Part shown: positions 1 to 7,542 of the stretch, one piece after another | How positions within the stretch are numbered: the stretch's first letter is position 1 | Layout of the letters: each line of letters opens with the position of its first letter | NCBI GenBank assembly: GCA_020056155.1 | Contig: JAGVII010000795.1 | Coordinates: 1 to 16,531 of the forward strand | Direction of reading: 5' to 3' | Source of the DNA: Afipia sp. | GTDB lineage: Bacteria > Pseudomonadota > Alphaproteobacteria > Rhizobiales > Xanthobacteraceae | DNA length: 16,531 bases | Position numbers and translations under genes: made by a program | Notes under the pieces: model-generated | The model's database searches: none | What the model was told of the DNA's origin: nothing | What the model saw: only the letters and a program-made list of their open reading frames with translations

Positions 1-11
1 ACCCCGTGAGG

Positions 12-30
12 GGCCGCGACAGGCGCGGCC
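12..30 (+). promoter_or_regulatory. Hairpin in the leader of the antirestriction gene
   Basis: GGCCGCG at 12-18 and CGCGGCC at 24-30 form a 7-bp stem with a 5-nt loop. It ends 8 bases before the Shine-Dalgarno GGAGGG (39-44) of the gene that starts at 53. The upstream sequence lies outside the window, so this could be the 3' part of a larger leader structure or of a terminator for an upstream gene. No T-tract follows, which argues against a simple terminator. Confidence 0.3.
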
Positions 31-52
31 TCCGAAACGGAGGGTCACTGAA

Positions 53-979
53 ATGAGCAAGAGAGAAGAAAAACCCCGCGCCGATGTCTACGCGCGCATC
101 ACAGATCGAATCGTCGCCGACCTGGAGCGCGGCGTGCGGCCGTGGGTCAGACCGTGGAATGCGGCCAACGCCGCCGGGCGCGTTACGCGGCCGCTGCGAT
201 CTAACGGAATGCCCTACCAAGGCATCAACGTCGTGCTGCTCTGGTCGGAAGCTGTGTCGCGCGGTTTCGCGTCGTCGACATGGATGACGTTCAAGCAGTC
301 GCTCGAACTCGGCGGTCACATCCGCAAAGGCGAGACTGGAACGATGGTGGTCTACGCCAACAAGATCATCAAGACTGAGACGGACGACAAGGGCGACGAT
401 GTCGAGCGGACGGTTCCGTTCCTGCGTTCCTACACCGTGTTCTGCGTTGACCAGATCGACGGCCTGCCGGACCAGTACTACACTTCAGTCGCTCCAAGCA
501 CCCCGCCCGAACGACGCCTCGCACACGCCGACGCATTTTTCGCCAACACCGGCGCGACGATCCGGCATGGGGGCGACAAGGCGTACTACGCGCCGTCGCT
601 CGACCTCATCCAGATGCCGACGTTCGAGAGCTTCCGCGACGCCGAGAGCTACACCGCGACGCTCGCGCACGAGTGCGTCCACTGGACGGCGCCGGCACAT
701 CGCGTCAATCGCGACCTCAGCCGTTATGCGAAGGACCGCAGCGAACGCGCCCGCGAAGAACTTATCGCCGAACTCGGCGCATGCTTCCTCAGCGCGGACC
801 TCGGCGTCGTGCCTGAGCTCGAGCCGCGCGCAGATCACGCGAGCTATCTCGCCTCGTGGCTGGAGGTTCTGTCCAATGACAAGCGCTTCATCTTTTCGGC
901 GGCCGCGCACGCGCAGCGCGCCGTGACGTACTTGCACGATCTCCAACCGAAGGCGATCGAGATCGGCGAAGCGGCGTGA
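53..979 (+). CDS. ardC: ArdC-like antirestriction protein with zincin-type metallopeptidase domain
   Basis: 308 aa. ArdC proteins travel on conjugative elements and protect incoming, probably single-stranded, DNA from host restriction. The N-terminal half (about residues 10-140) has the ssDNA-binding ArdC-N pattern, including PWNAA and the region around GINVVLLW. The C-terminal half is a zincin-like domain. HECVH at 206-210 gives the two zinc-binding histidines and the catalytic glutamate, and the glutamates in the helix at 235-240 (EELIAE) are candidates for the third ligand. Length is close to plasmid pSa ArdC. The ATG at 53 is supported by GGAGGG at 39-44, 8 nt upstream. No signal peptide is seen, so it should be cytoplasmic. 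A hairpin terminator follows at 1041, so it is the last gene of its transcript. Family assignment is strong; the antirestriction role here is inferred from the family. Confidence 0.85.
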   Translation: MSKREEKPRADVYARITDRIVADLERGVRPWVRPWNAANAAGRVTRPLRSNGMPYQGINVVLLWSEAVSRGFASSTWMTFKQSLELGGHIRKGETGTMVVYANKIIKTETDDKGDDVERTVPFLRSYTVFCVDQIDGLPDQYYTSVAPSTPPERRLAHADAFFANTGATIRHGGDKAYYAPSLDLIQMPTFESFRDAESYTATLAHECVHWTAPAHRVNRDLSRYAKDRSERAREELIAELGACFLSADLGVVPELEPRADHASYLASWLEVLSNDKRFIFSAAAHAQRAVTYLHDLQPKAIEIGEAA

Positions 980-1040
980 CGCGCACCAGCATCCGCGCGA
1001 TCGTCGCTTGCGTTTATCGCCCGCTTTCTTCGTCATACGT

Positions 1041-1075
1041 AGGCCTCGCCATTAGGCGGGGCCTTTCTCGTGTTT
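1041..1075 (+). terminator. Rho-independent terminator after ardC
   Basis: A 10-bp stem, AGGCCTCGCC (1041-1050) with GGCGGGGCCT (1055-1064), has a single U-G pair and an ATTA loop. It is followed by a T-rich run including TTTTT at about 1072-1076. It lies about 60 nt after the ardC stop. Almost the same stem with loop TAAT recurs after the broken DUF736 gene at 8547-8574. Confidence 0.8.
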
Positions 1076-1076
1076 T

Positions 1077-1382
1077 TCGTCAAACGCGTGCTAGCGACCG
1101 GAGGCAGGAGGGTCTTCCTTCCGCCTTTCGGCTGCGGCGTGAAACGGGCCGAGTGCGGGTCGCACGGCTGTGCGAAATTGCAGTTCGTTGTCAGGAGGGC
1201 AATCTTCCTGTGGCCGTCGTGACGCGCGCGCCGCGATCTTGTGTCCAGTTGTCTTGTCCTGATCACTGACCGGGAATGCCTTGGACGGTGTGGGGCGAGT
1301 CTACTTCAAGGTTGTGCGCGGAACCCTGCCGCGTGGTGTGGCGTGCCGATCGCCGCTGCCTTTCCTCATCGTTCGGTCTGAC
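1077..1382. other. Gene-poor stretch between ardC and the DUF736 leader
   Basis: I see no convincing gene here. Open frames of up to about 100 codons cross it on both strands, but none has a good ribosome binding site or a recognisable protein pattern. The segment leads into the conserved DUF736 leader starting at about 1383 and may hold the promoter of that gene, but no clear -35/-10 pair stands out. Confidence 0.4.
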
Positions 1383-1646
1383 GCGTCCATTGCGTCCTCG
1401 ATTTGGCATGTCTATCCGAAGGCCGGCGTTCGCTGCGCTCCTTCTCGATCTCAAGACCGCAACGGCCGTTCTCGGCTTTCTTCCCCTGGCCGCTGCGCGC
1501 CCATTCCTCGCGCGACAAGAAAGCCTCGCCCTGTCCGTCCTCCACTGCGTTGCGGCCCTTCGGGTGATCGGTCCGATCGCCTCCGGCTGACGACAGCCAT
1601 CGAGGTCGCGATGGTCGCGGCCCGAGAAACGAAAGAGGACACGAAC
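1383..1646 (+). repeat. Conserved DUF736 upstream leader, copy 1
   Basis: About 265 nt upstream of the broken DUF736 start, related to 7543-7814 upstream of the intact DUF736 gene. Shared blocks occur in the same order: GCGTCCATTGCG (1383-1394 and 7543-7554), TTCTTCCCC, TTCCTCGCG, CAAGAA, CCACTGCGTT, GCCCTTCGGGTG, and CGCGATGGTCGCG just before the start. The distance from the first block to the ATG is 264 nt here and 272 nt in the other copy. The blocks do not keep a shared reading frame with a plausible start, so I read this as a conserved untranslated leader or regulatory RNA. Function is unknown. Confidence 0.6.
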
Positions 1647-1687
1647 ATGGCTACCATCGGCAACTTCACCGCGAACGGCAACGGCTT
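1647..1687 (+). pseudogene. DUF736 gene, 5' fragment interrupted by the mobile element
   Basis: The ATG at 1647 has an AGAGGA ribosome binding site about 8 nt upstream and begins MATIGNFTANGNG, the usual N-terminus of DUF736 proteins. After codon 13 the frame runs into element sequence and stops at a TAG at 1713-1715, giving a 22-residue peptide whose last nine residues come from the element. Joining AACGGCTT (1680-1687) to its second copy at 8249-8256 restores a continuous frame that ends at 8533, predicting a normal 105-aa DUF736 protein. DUF736 is a family of unknown function common on rhizobial plasmids and conjugative islands. Confidence 0.9.
1680..1687 (+). repeat. Left copy of the direct repeat flanking the element (attL core)
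   Basis: AACGGCTT matches 8249-8256 exactly and marks the left edge of the insertion. The host sequence just before it also contains AACGGC (1674-1679), so the exact crossover could be shifted by six bases. Confidence 0.8.
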
Positions 1688-1693
1688 AGGTCA
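1686..1693 (+). repeat. Left terminal inverted repeat of the element
   Basis: TTAGGTCA is the exact reverse complement of TGACCTAA at 8241-8248. Its first two bases are shared with the direct repeat. A subterminal TGTCCTTTAGCG (1706-1717) also has an exact inverted partner at 8159-8170. These are likely arm- or core-binding sites for the recombinases. Confidence 0.75.
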
Positions 1694-1705
1694 TGTGCTG
1701 AGAAG

Positions 1706-1717
1706 TGTCCTTTAGCG
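1706..1717 (+). repeat. Left subterminal inverted repeat
   Basis: TGTCCTTTAGCG is exactly inverted as CGCTAAAGGACA at 8159-8170. The motif GAAGTGTCCT (1702-1711) is also repeated directly at 8176-8185, and AAGGACA occurs again at 8225-8231. At both ends the order from the terminus is TTAGGTCA, a gap of 9 or 12 nt, then TGTCCTT. This suggests accessory protein-binding sites at both ends. Confidence 0.6.
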
Positions 1718-1751
1718 GCATTGCCTGAGAGCCTGGCACGCAGACGTCCGA

Positions 1752-1790
1752 GTCAAGCGTTCCCGCAGCGTAGCGAGGACAACGCTTGAC
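1752..1790. promoter_or_regulatory. Ten-bp inverted repeat, candidate operator or recombinase arm site
   Basis: GTCAAGCGTT (1752-1761) and AACGCTTGAC (1781-1790) are perfect inverted copies separated by 19 nt. The right half overlaps the candidate -35 of the recombinase operon. A dimer bound here, for example the GinD-like helix-turn-helix protein, could shut off the operon or organise the left end of the element for recombination. Confidence 0.5.
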
Positions 1791-1816
1791 GCGGCGGCGA
1801 CACGACAAGCTATTTG
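1786..1816 (+). promoter_or_regulatory. Candidate promoter of the recombinase operon
   Basis: TTGACG (1786-1791) is followed after 18 nt by CTATTT (1810-1815), a fair match to an alphaproteobacterial housekeeping promoter. It overlaps the 10-bp inverted repeat at 1752-1790. Transcription would start near 1822, leaving a leader of about 200 nt before the first recombinase. Confidence 0.4.
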
Positions 1817-1817
1817 A

Positions 1818-1914
1818 AGGGGTGCAGGCGAAGTCCTGCACCTCTGCCACGTGGCGAACGGGAGAGCGCGAGGGGAACCCCTCGCATCTCAAGGAAGACT
1901 CGCGCCGAAGGCGC
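1818..1914 (+). promoter_or_regulatory. Structured leader of the recombinase operon (three hairpins)
   Basis: Three strong stems stand in a row: GGTGCAGG/CCTGCACC at 1821-1842 (extendable to 1818-1845 with one wobble pair), GCGAGGGG/CCCCTCGC at 1868-1885 with a minimal AA loop, and GCGCC/GGCGC at 1902-1914. TCTTTTATT follows the third stem at about 1923-1931, so this part could act as an attenuator. The function is inferred from the fold only. No gene is convincing between 1716 and 2028. Confidence 0.4.
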
Positions 1915-2028
1915 TCCGTGTATCTTTTATTCGCGTGCTGTCATCTGTCAGTTTCATCGACACGGTAAGCACTTGGGCGATGTCGATGTCCTCTTGCACC
2001 TCCGGGTGCTTCGTCACCGGAGAGCAGG

Positions 2029-3189
2029 ATGGTTTCGATTGTACGGGCAGTGCCCGGTGTTGAAGGGATTCCGGCAGGCTTCCCCATCTTGCTCGACGCG
2101 CAGATGTCGATTGTCGAACCTGCCTTCGGCTACCTGATCGAACTCGCCACCATTCCCGGCCGCTCGCATGCGATGGAGACGCTGAGGACGTATAGCGAGC
2201 ACCTGCATGACTGGTTCGACAGCCTGGAGCAGAGCGAGCTGGACTGGCGCCTCGCCGATGAGGGAACGATCGCCGGCTACCGGAATCGGATGCTGGCAAC
2301 GCCGAGCCCTCATACCGGGCGACCTTATGCCCGGTCCACCGTGAACGATCGTATCCGGACGGTCTGCCGCTTTTATACATGGGCGCATCGACGCGGTCTG
2401 ATCGAAGCATTGCCCTTCGACTACGTTGAGGTGTCGCTCCGCTCAGTGCGTCGTCAGGGCATGCTGGCGCATTTGCATCATCGGCCTGCGACCGTGATGG
2501 CGAACACTCTGACGGTTTCGGAGGTTGAACGTCTGCCGCGACCGCTGCGCGTCGATCAACTCCAATCGCTTTTTCAGCATCTTTCGTCGCCCTATGACCT
2601 GATCGCCGAATGGGCTTTGGCCACGGGCATGCGCCGCAAGGAACTATGCGGCTTGCAGCTCCATCAGGTGCCGGATGTTGCTCACGTGGACATCGACGTG
2701 GACCCACTCGTCGGAATGCCGCTGACCGTGACCAAGGGCGACCGGCCGCGCACCGTCTATCCGCCGCTGCGGCTGATCGACCGAACCCACTGGTATGCAG
2801 GAGAACAGCGTGCGGCGCTGGTGAAGCTCCGACGCAGAACCCGCCCCGGTTATCGGCCGTCATCAGCGCTGTTCCTCAACAGCAACGGCGATCCCGTGTC
2901 GAGAGCGAGGTTCTCCGCTGCGTTCAGCACGGCCTTTCAGGCGGCAGGGCTGACAGGATCGGGCCATTGGTTGCGCCATACATTTGCGATGACCATGCTC
3001 GTGCGCCTGCAGAAGCAGGCGGCGACAACACCAGATCTCAATCCGCTGAAGATTGTGCAGGTCCTGCTCGGACACGCCTCGATTCAGTCAACGGCAATCT
3101 ATCTGCGCTGCGTCGAACTTCATGCCGACACGCTCGCCGAGAGCCTGGCCTATCTTTACGGCGAGTTGGTGCCTCATGGCCGCGCGTAA
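2029..3189 (+). CDS. ginA: Tyrosine recombinase GinA-like (TnpA-like), first of three
   Basis: 386 aa. Site-specific recombinase of the phage integrase/XerD fold. An N-terminal SAM-like DNA-binding domain occupies about residues 30-130 and the catalytic domain about 175-375. All catalytic residues are visible: R202 in GMRRKEL, K236 in VTKGD, H313 and R316 in HWLRH, H349 in LLGHA, and nucleophile Y358. The ATG at 2029 has GGAGAG at 2019-2024, a short 4-nt spacing; the next in-frame ATG at 2104 is a weaker alternative. It is the first gene of a tightly packed operon and overlaps the next gene by 14 nt, which suggests translational coupling. The resemblance is to GInt GinA and Tn554 TnpA. It probably performs strand exchange at the att sites together with the next two recombinases. 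Confidence 0.88.
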   Translation: MVSIVRAVPGVEGIPAGFPILLDAQMSIVEPAFGYLIELATIPGRSHAMETLRTYSEHLHDWFDSLEQSELDWRLADEGTIAGYRNRMLATPSPHTGRPYARSTVNDRIRTVCRFYTWAHRRGLIEALPFDYVEVSLRSVRRQGMLAHLHHRPATVMANTLTVSEVERLPRPLRVDQLQSLFQHLSSPYDLIAEWALATGMRRKELCGLQLHQVPDVAHVDIDVDPLVGMPLTVTKGDRPRTVYPPLRLIDRTHWYAGEQRAALVKLRRRTRPGYRPSSALFLNSNGDPVSRARFSAAFSTAFQAAGLTGSGHWLRHTFAMTMLVRLQKQAATTPDLNPLKIVQVLLGHASIQSTAIYLRCVELHADTLAESLAYLYGELVPHGRA

Positions 3190-5002
3190 AAGGAAGTCGA
3201 TCAATCGGCGCATCACGGTTGCGGCGCCGGACAATGCGGCAACTGACCTCATCACCGATAAGGTCATATTCACCGATGCCGGAGGTCGGCCAATCCAACG
3301 GTTCGACCCCGAGCAGCTTTCCGGCCTGCCTGCCGACCTGCGCGGGCTCATGGTCCAGGCTTTCCGAGAGCATGGCGTCGGCCAAAGGCCCACGACCCGC
3401 CGAACGACCTGGGCAGCGATCCTCCGCTTTGCCCGCTACGTTGTCGACGATGAGACGATTAAGACGGCGGCTGATGTCGATACCGCCGCGCTCGGCCGCT
3501 ACGTGCTCTGGCTCAAGGCGCAGTCGACCTCCCGCGCGCCGCGCGGTGCGCATGCCACGGCCTTCAATACATTTCGGCCGCTCCTCGCATGGTGCCAGCG
3601 CAATCGACCTGGAACGCTCGCACGCGATCTTGAGATTCCCTGGAATCCCTTTCCCGGCAGGCGAATGCATCAGCAACCGCGCCGGCGGCTGCCGTCCGAT
3701 CAGATCAAGGCGATCCTCAGCGCCTGCTACGAGGAGATCGACGAGGTCTGGGCCCGGTTTCAACATGGGCAGGATGTCATCCGGCGCACCGAGCTTCCGC
3801 CCAAGATACTGCGCGGTCAGGGGCTCGATCGATGGATTTGGCGGATCAGCCGCATCGAGGACGGTCGCATGCCCGACAGGGCTGTTCTCGAAGAACACGG
3901 GATCAAGTCCGCCACGCTCGTCAAGTCTTGGGGCGGCTATCGCACCATCACGCAGTATTTTCACATCACTACCGATACGCTCGTTCCGTTCTTTCTGGCG
4001 ATCGCCATCCAGACCGCCGCCAATCCCGATCCGCTGCGTCATATCCGTCGCGACTGTCTCATCCCGCATCCGCTCGACGAGCATCGCGTGATCATCGACT
4101 GGAACAAGGCCAAGACCAATGCGCGTCTCCAGAAGGCGCAGCGCCGCTCGTTCGATCGGCGTCGACGATACGCCGCGCCGAACCTGATCGCGATGATGCT
4201 GGCCCTGACTGAACCGCTTGTTGCAGATGCTTCGCCCATGCAGCAGGATCGGCTATTTCTGACGCGCAGCATCTATACCGAGTCCACCCGCCATTCGCTT
4301 CGTAGCCGCACGGAGGTGGTCGAGCATTCCGTCCTCAGGCGCGCTATCCTCCGATTCACGAAGCGCGCCAACCATCGCATCGATGAGTGGAACGCGGCAC
4401 ATCCCGACAGCACGCGTTCCCGGATCGCCGGCTTTGCGCCCGCTTTGTTTCGCGGCACTGTCGCAACCGAACACTATCGCGCCTCCGGCGGCGATATTCT
4501 CGTGGCCCAATCGATCCTCAATCACGCCAACGCCGCGACGACCGAGACGTATCTCAAGAGCGAGGAGACGACACGCTTACAGCGCCAGACGATCGCTCGC
4601 TTGCAAGACCTGATGATCGCATGGGTGCGCGGGGACAAGCCTATAGGCGCGCCGTTGCGGCTTGGCCAACGTCGTGGCACCGCTTCCTTCGCCCATGATT
4701 GTCTCGCGCCGGTCATTCCTGGTCGAGATGGCGCCGAGCGCCTGTGCCCGCATTTTGGCGGATGCCTTGCGTGTCCCGGTCTCGTGATCCCGATCGACCC
4801 TGAACATCTGGCGCGTATCCTCGCCGCCATCGATCGGTTCGAACAAGCCCGCAACCGGCTCGACCCCCAACGGTGGAATCTCCTCTACGCGCCGTCGTGG
4901 CGGATTCTCACCCAGGACATCCTTCCGGATTTCCCGGCTGCGATGCATGAGGCCGCGCGTGCGCTTGCCAACGACATGCCCGCCCTGCCGGAGCTGGAGT
5001 AA
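3176..5002 (+). CDS. ginB: Large tyrosine recombinase GinB-like (TnpB-like), second of three
   Basis: 608 aa from the ATG at 3176, inside the end of ginA. The frame is open further upstream to 3053, but that part is antisense-like noise over the ginA catalytic region. The catalytic core is about residues 270-470: R288 in NPDPLRHI, K311 or K313, R426 in LFRGTVAT, H450 in LNHAN and nucleophile Y459. The box II histidine is replaced by A423, so the enzyme keeps R-K-R-H-Y but lacks one conserved His, a change tolerated in several recombinase lineages. A C-terminal extension holds a cysteine cluster, C509, C524, C530 and C533, likely a zinc-binding DNA or protein contact module. Its length fits the large recombinases of Tn554/GInt elements. 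The ribosome binding site is weak, consistent with coupling to ginA. Confidence 0.85.
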   Translation: MAARKRKSINRRITVAAPDNAATDLITDKVIFTDAGGRPIQRFDPEQLSGLPADLRGLMVQAFREHGVGQRPTTRRTTWAAILRFARYVVDDETIKTAADVDTAALGRYVLWLKAQSTSRAPRGAHATAFNTFRPLLAWCQRNRPGTLARDLEIPWNPFPGRRMHQQPRRRLPSDQIKAILSACYEEIDEVWARFQHGQDVIRRTELPPKILRGQGLDRWIWRISRIEDGRMPDRAVLEEHGIKSATLVKSWGGYRTITQYFHITTDTLVPFFLAIAIQTAANPDPLRHIRRDCLIPHPLDEHRVIIDWNKAKTNARLQKAQRRSFDRRRRYAAPNLIAMMLALTEPLVADASPMQQDRLFLTRSIYTESTRHSLRSRTEVVEHSVLRRAILRFTKRANHRIDEWNAAHPDSTRSRIAGFAPALFRGTVATEHYRASGGDILVAQSILNHANAATTETYLKSEETTRLQRQTIARLQDLMIAWVRGDKPIGAPLRLGQRRGTASFAHDCLAPVIPGRDGAERLCPHFGGCLACPGLVIPIDPEHLARILAAIDRFEQARNRLDPQRWNLLYAPSWRILTQDILPDFPAAMHEAARALANDMPALPELE

Positions 5003-5004
5003 TC

Positions 5005-6891
5005 ATGCTGCTCCAAGCTGATCCCACGCATGACGTTGATCCGCCGCAGAAGGTTTCGGCAGAGTCGCTATGGTCGGACCCGCAATGGCATCTCGATGGC
5101 CTGCGATCCGACCTGCGGAGATCGCAGCTCCAGATCGATTGGGATTTCGAACTGCCAGACGGCAGCCGCTTCACAGACCCATGTTGGGGCCGCTGGCTGG
5201 AAGATGCGCGCATCTTTTTGTGGTCGCTTCGCCTCGATCCGCCGCCAGGCAGGCGGCACGCCCGCGCGAGAACCCTTGTTGCCGCGGCCGTCAAGCTCCG
5301 CATCCTGATCCGATGGATGGCTGGCCAAGCAATGCGCAGCTTCGGCGACCTCGATCGCGATGCCGCCGCCCGGTTCATGCACGACATTGCCGGGCGACGA
5401 AGACACAATGGCGCGCTGATCAGACCTGGGACCCGTCACGACTACGCCAACCTTTTGCTCGCCCTCTACCAGCAACGGCGCAAGCTCGCATGCCCACCAC
5501 CAGAGCACCCGTTCGACGAAGACCGCGTAGGCGCTCATTCCGGATTCAGCCGCCATACCGTGCAGCGCCTGCCATTCACGCCCGATGCCATCGCCGTGCC
5601 GCTCGTCTCGGCCGCGATCCGACTCATCGGACAGCCGGCCGATGACGTGATCGCACTACGCGACCAGGCCGTGCCGTTTCGCATGGATGATCAAAGTCGC
5701 TCCTTCTTCGTTCACCGGCAGGCCGTCCGGGCACTCGTGTCTTCATTTCGGTTTTCCACGATCGAGGGCGAGAACGTGCCCTGGCATCCGCCGTTGACGC
5801 GAACGAGGCACCTGCGCGGGCTGATCAATCGCATCCAGGAAGCTTGCTTCGTCACCATTGCCTATCTGGTCGGCGCAAGAGCCTCGGAGATTCTGACGCT
5901 CAATGCTCACTGCGTCGAGGAGCATCCGTCCGCAGATAAGACGGAAGCCTTTGCTTATCTCCGCGGCCGGATATTCAAGACCGCCGGCAACGATGCCGGC
6001 GTGCCGCACCTCTGGCCAGCGCCGCCGCCCGTTCTGCGTGCCGTCGACGTCTTGCGCCGTCTCTCAGAACCCTTGCGCGCTCAGAGCGGCCGGTTGGACC
6101 TGTGGCTCTCCATCGCCGGGAACGGCATCATCGATCGCCGCGTGCCGGAGGTCCCAACGGGCAGTTCTCTCGTTATCCGTCTGAACGAGAGATTTGCGGC
6201 TTTCATCGACATGCCGCTCAACGACGATGGAACGCCTTGGCGTCTGACCACGCACCAAGGCCGTAAGACCTTTGCCCGCTTCGTCGGCAAGCGCGACCGC
6301 ACCGGCCTTCATGCCTTGCAGCATCATTTCGGGCATGTGACCCGCATTATGACCGACAGCGCCTATGTCGGAACAGATTTTGATCTCGGCGAACTCGTCG
6401 ATGCGCAAACACTCGACGAGACGCGATCTGCGCTCGAGGAGTTGCTCACCGCGTCGCGTCTTGGCGGCAAGGCGGGGCGCATGCTGTCGTCGCGGTCGCG
6501 CTTCCGCGGCCGGACCCGCGACGGCGAACTCGCCGGCTATGTCGATTTCCTCATCGAGGAGAGCGGCATGCGGCTCGGCGTCTGCGACTGGGGGTATTGT
6601 GTCTATCGCGTCGAGTCCGCCGCTTGCATGGGGGACGAACGCGGTCCGAACCCGCTGTGGCGCACCGAGAGCACCTGCATGAGCTGCGCTAACTTCGCAG
6701 TCACTGAGCGGCACCGCCCGGTCTGGCAAGCGCGCCTTGATCGCAACATCGCTTTGGTCGCCGACGATCGACTCGATGCATCGAGCATCGCTCTCGCCAG
6801 AACGCGCATTGCCGAGTGCGAGCGTGTCCTTTCCGATCTTTCCGCTACAGGAGGAGCCCATGCCGAAGATGACGGCCGCAAACCCACTTGA
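5005..6891 (+). CDS. ginC: Large tyrosine recombinase GinC-like (TnpB-like), third of three
   Basis: 628 aa. The catalytic domain is at about 275-460 with a full set of residues: R292 in VGARASEI, K325 in IFKTAG, H417 and R420 in THQGRKTF, H444 in HFGHV and nucleophile Y454. The N-terminal 270 residues are a long family-specific DNA-binding region. A C-terminal cysteine cluster (C527, C532, C541, C558, C561) with the CMSC motif is probably a zinc finger and parallels the one in GinB. The ATG at 5005 is two bases after the ginB stop, with GGAG at 4996-4999, so co-translation is expected. In GInts the three recombinases are not interchangeable and all are required; that is family knowledge, not seen here. 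Confidence 0.88.
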   Translation: MLLQADPTHDVDPPQKVSAESLWSDPQWHLDGLRSDLRRSQLQIDWDFELPDGSRFTDPCWGRWLEDARIFLWSLRLDPPPGRRHARARTLVAAAVKLRILIRWMAGQAMRSFGDLDRDAAARFMHDIAGRRRHNGALIRPGTRHDYANLLLALYQQRRKLACPPPEHPFDEDRVGAHSGFSRHTVQRLPFTPDAIAVPLVSAAIRLIGQPADDVIALRDQAVPFRMDDQSRSFFVHRQAVRALVSSFRFSTIEGENVPWHPPLTRTRHLRGLINRIQEACFVTIAYLVGARASEILTLNAHCVEEHPSADKTEAFAYLRGRIFKTAGNDAGVPHLWPAPPPVLRAVDVLRRLSEPLRAQSGRLDLWLSIAGNGIIDRRVPEVPTGSSLVIRLNERFAAFIDMPLNDDGTPWRLTTHQGRKTFARFVGKRDRTGLHALQHHFGHVTRIMTDSAYVGTDFDLGELVDAQTLDETRSALEELLTASRLGGKAGRMLSSRSRFRGRTRDGELAGYVDFLIEESGMRLGVCDWGYCVYRVESAACMGDERGPNPLWRTESTCMSCANFAVTERHRPVWQARLDRNIALVADDRLDASSIALARTRIAECERVLSDLSATGGAHAEDDGRKPT

Positions 6892-7336
6892 TCGGCGCGT
6901 GCAAGCGACAGCCGAGAAGCTGCGCGCTGCCCTCGACCGCCTGGCCCGCAGCTCCGTGGGGTCTCCGATGATCGAACGGCAATTGACCGTCGCAGCTCTC
7001 GCGAGGGAGGCGCGCGTTGGACGTAATGCCATCTACGCCAATCACCGCGATATCCTCGACGAGCTGATCCGCGTCCGTCAGCAGCGGCGGGCTCCTGATC
7101 GGATCGCCGCCGTCGCCGAGAAGGCCGCCGAACAACGCATCGCCGTCGATATTATGCAGGGTCAGCTTCGCCAGCTCGCGACCGAGAATGCCGGACTCCT
7201 GCGGCGCGCGACCGAAGCGGAACGCCGTGCCGACAGGGCCGAGCACCGCATCGCGCAGTTAACGAAGGAGCTTGATCACCGTCGTCGCCCCCAGTTGCTA
7301 CGATCGTCGGTCGGTGAGCACGGAGAGGGTCGATGA
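6860..7336 (+). CDS. ginD: GinD-like small helix-turn-helix/coiled-coil protein
   Basis: 158 aa from the ATG at 6860, chosen because AGGAGGAG lies just upstream at 6849-6856; an upstream in-frame ATG at 6737 has no comparable site and lies deep in ginC. It overlaps the end of ginC by 32 nt. Residues 42-70 (LTVAALARE to ILDELI) form a TetR-like helix-turn-helix. Residues 85-142 are charged and heptad-like, probably a coiled coil for dimerisation. The position and size match GInt GinD and the Tn554 TnpC type of accessory protein. It could act as a directionality or architectural factor and as a repressor of its operon through the inverted repeat at 1752-1790; both roles are inferred. Confidence 0.75.
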   Translation: MPKMTAANPLDRRVQATAEKLRAALDRLARSSVGSPMIERQLTVAALAREARVGRNAIYANHRDILDELIRVRQQRRAPDRIAAVAEKAAEQRIAVDIMQGQLRQLATENAGLLRRATEAERRADRAEHRIAQLTKELDHRRRPQLLRSSVGEHGEGR

Positions 7337-7542
7337 TGATGTCGTTTCCCGCCCAGCCTTCTTGCCGCACGATGCACCGATAGCTCGTTGCCGGACGAAG
7401 CTGGATCATGTCGTCCTCGCAGCCTCTCGGATGACGAGGGTGGCCAATGCGCAGGAAGTGTCTCGATAGTCCGTCAGACCGTGGTCGTTGGTGTTTCTAT
7501 GCCGTAAGCCAGAGTCTCTCCTTCGCAGGGCTGTCCAGAAGT
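7337..7542. other. Spacer between ginD and the cargo leader
   Basis: No supported gene, hairpin terminator or repeat is seen. The homology with the DUF736 leader becomes clear only from about 7543. No obvious transcription stop separates the recombinase operon from the cargo, so some read-through into the DUF736 gene is possible. Confidence 0.4.

Noticed and set aside
976..1269. 97-codon plus-strand open frame after ardC
   Set aside because: It runs straight through the terminator hairpin at 1041-1075, has no ribosome binding site and no protein-like pattern.
1281..1715. Longer open frame (144 codons) containing the DUF736 5' fragment
   Set aside because: The family N-terminus MATIGNF and the ribosome binding site place the start at 1647; the upstream part is the conserved untranslated leader.
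1889..2863. 324-codon minus-strand open frame
   Set aside because: Antisense to the GinA-like recombinase, Arg/Ser/Pro-rich composition typical of shadow frames in GC-rich DNA.
3038..4084. 348-codon minus-strand open frame opposite ginB
   Set aside because: Antisense shadow of a gene with catalytic motifs on the plus strand; no ribosome binding site or family pattern.
2610..4091. 493-codon plus-strand open frame overlapping ginA and ginB
   Set aside because: It is out of frame with two clear recombinases and has shadow-type composition without domains.
2029..7336. RIT element (recombinases in trio)
   Set aside because: RIT recombinases are all fairly small; here two are over 600 aa with Cys-rich tails, and a fourth helix-turn-helix gene follows, which fits GInt/Tn554-type elements better.
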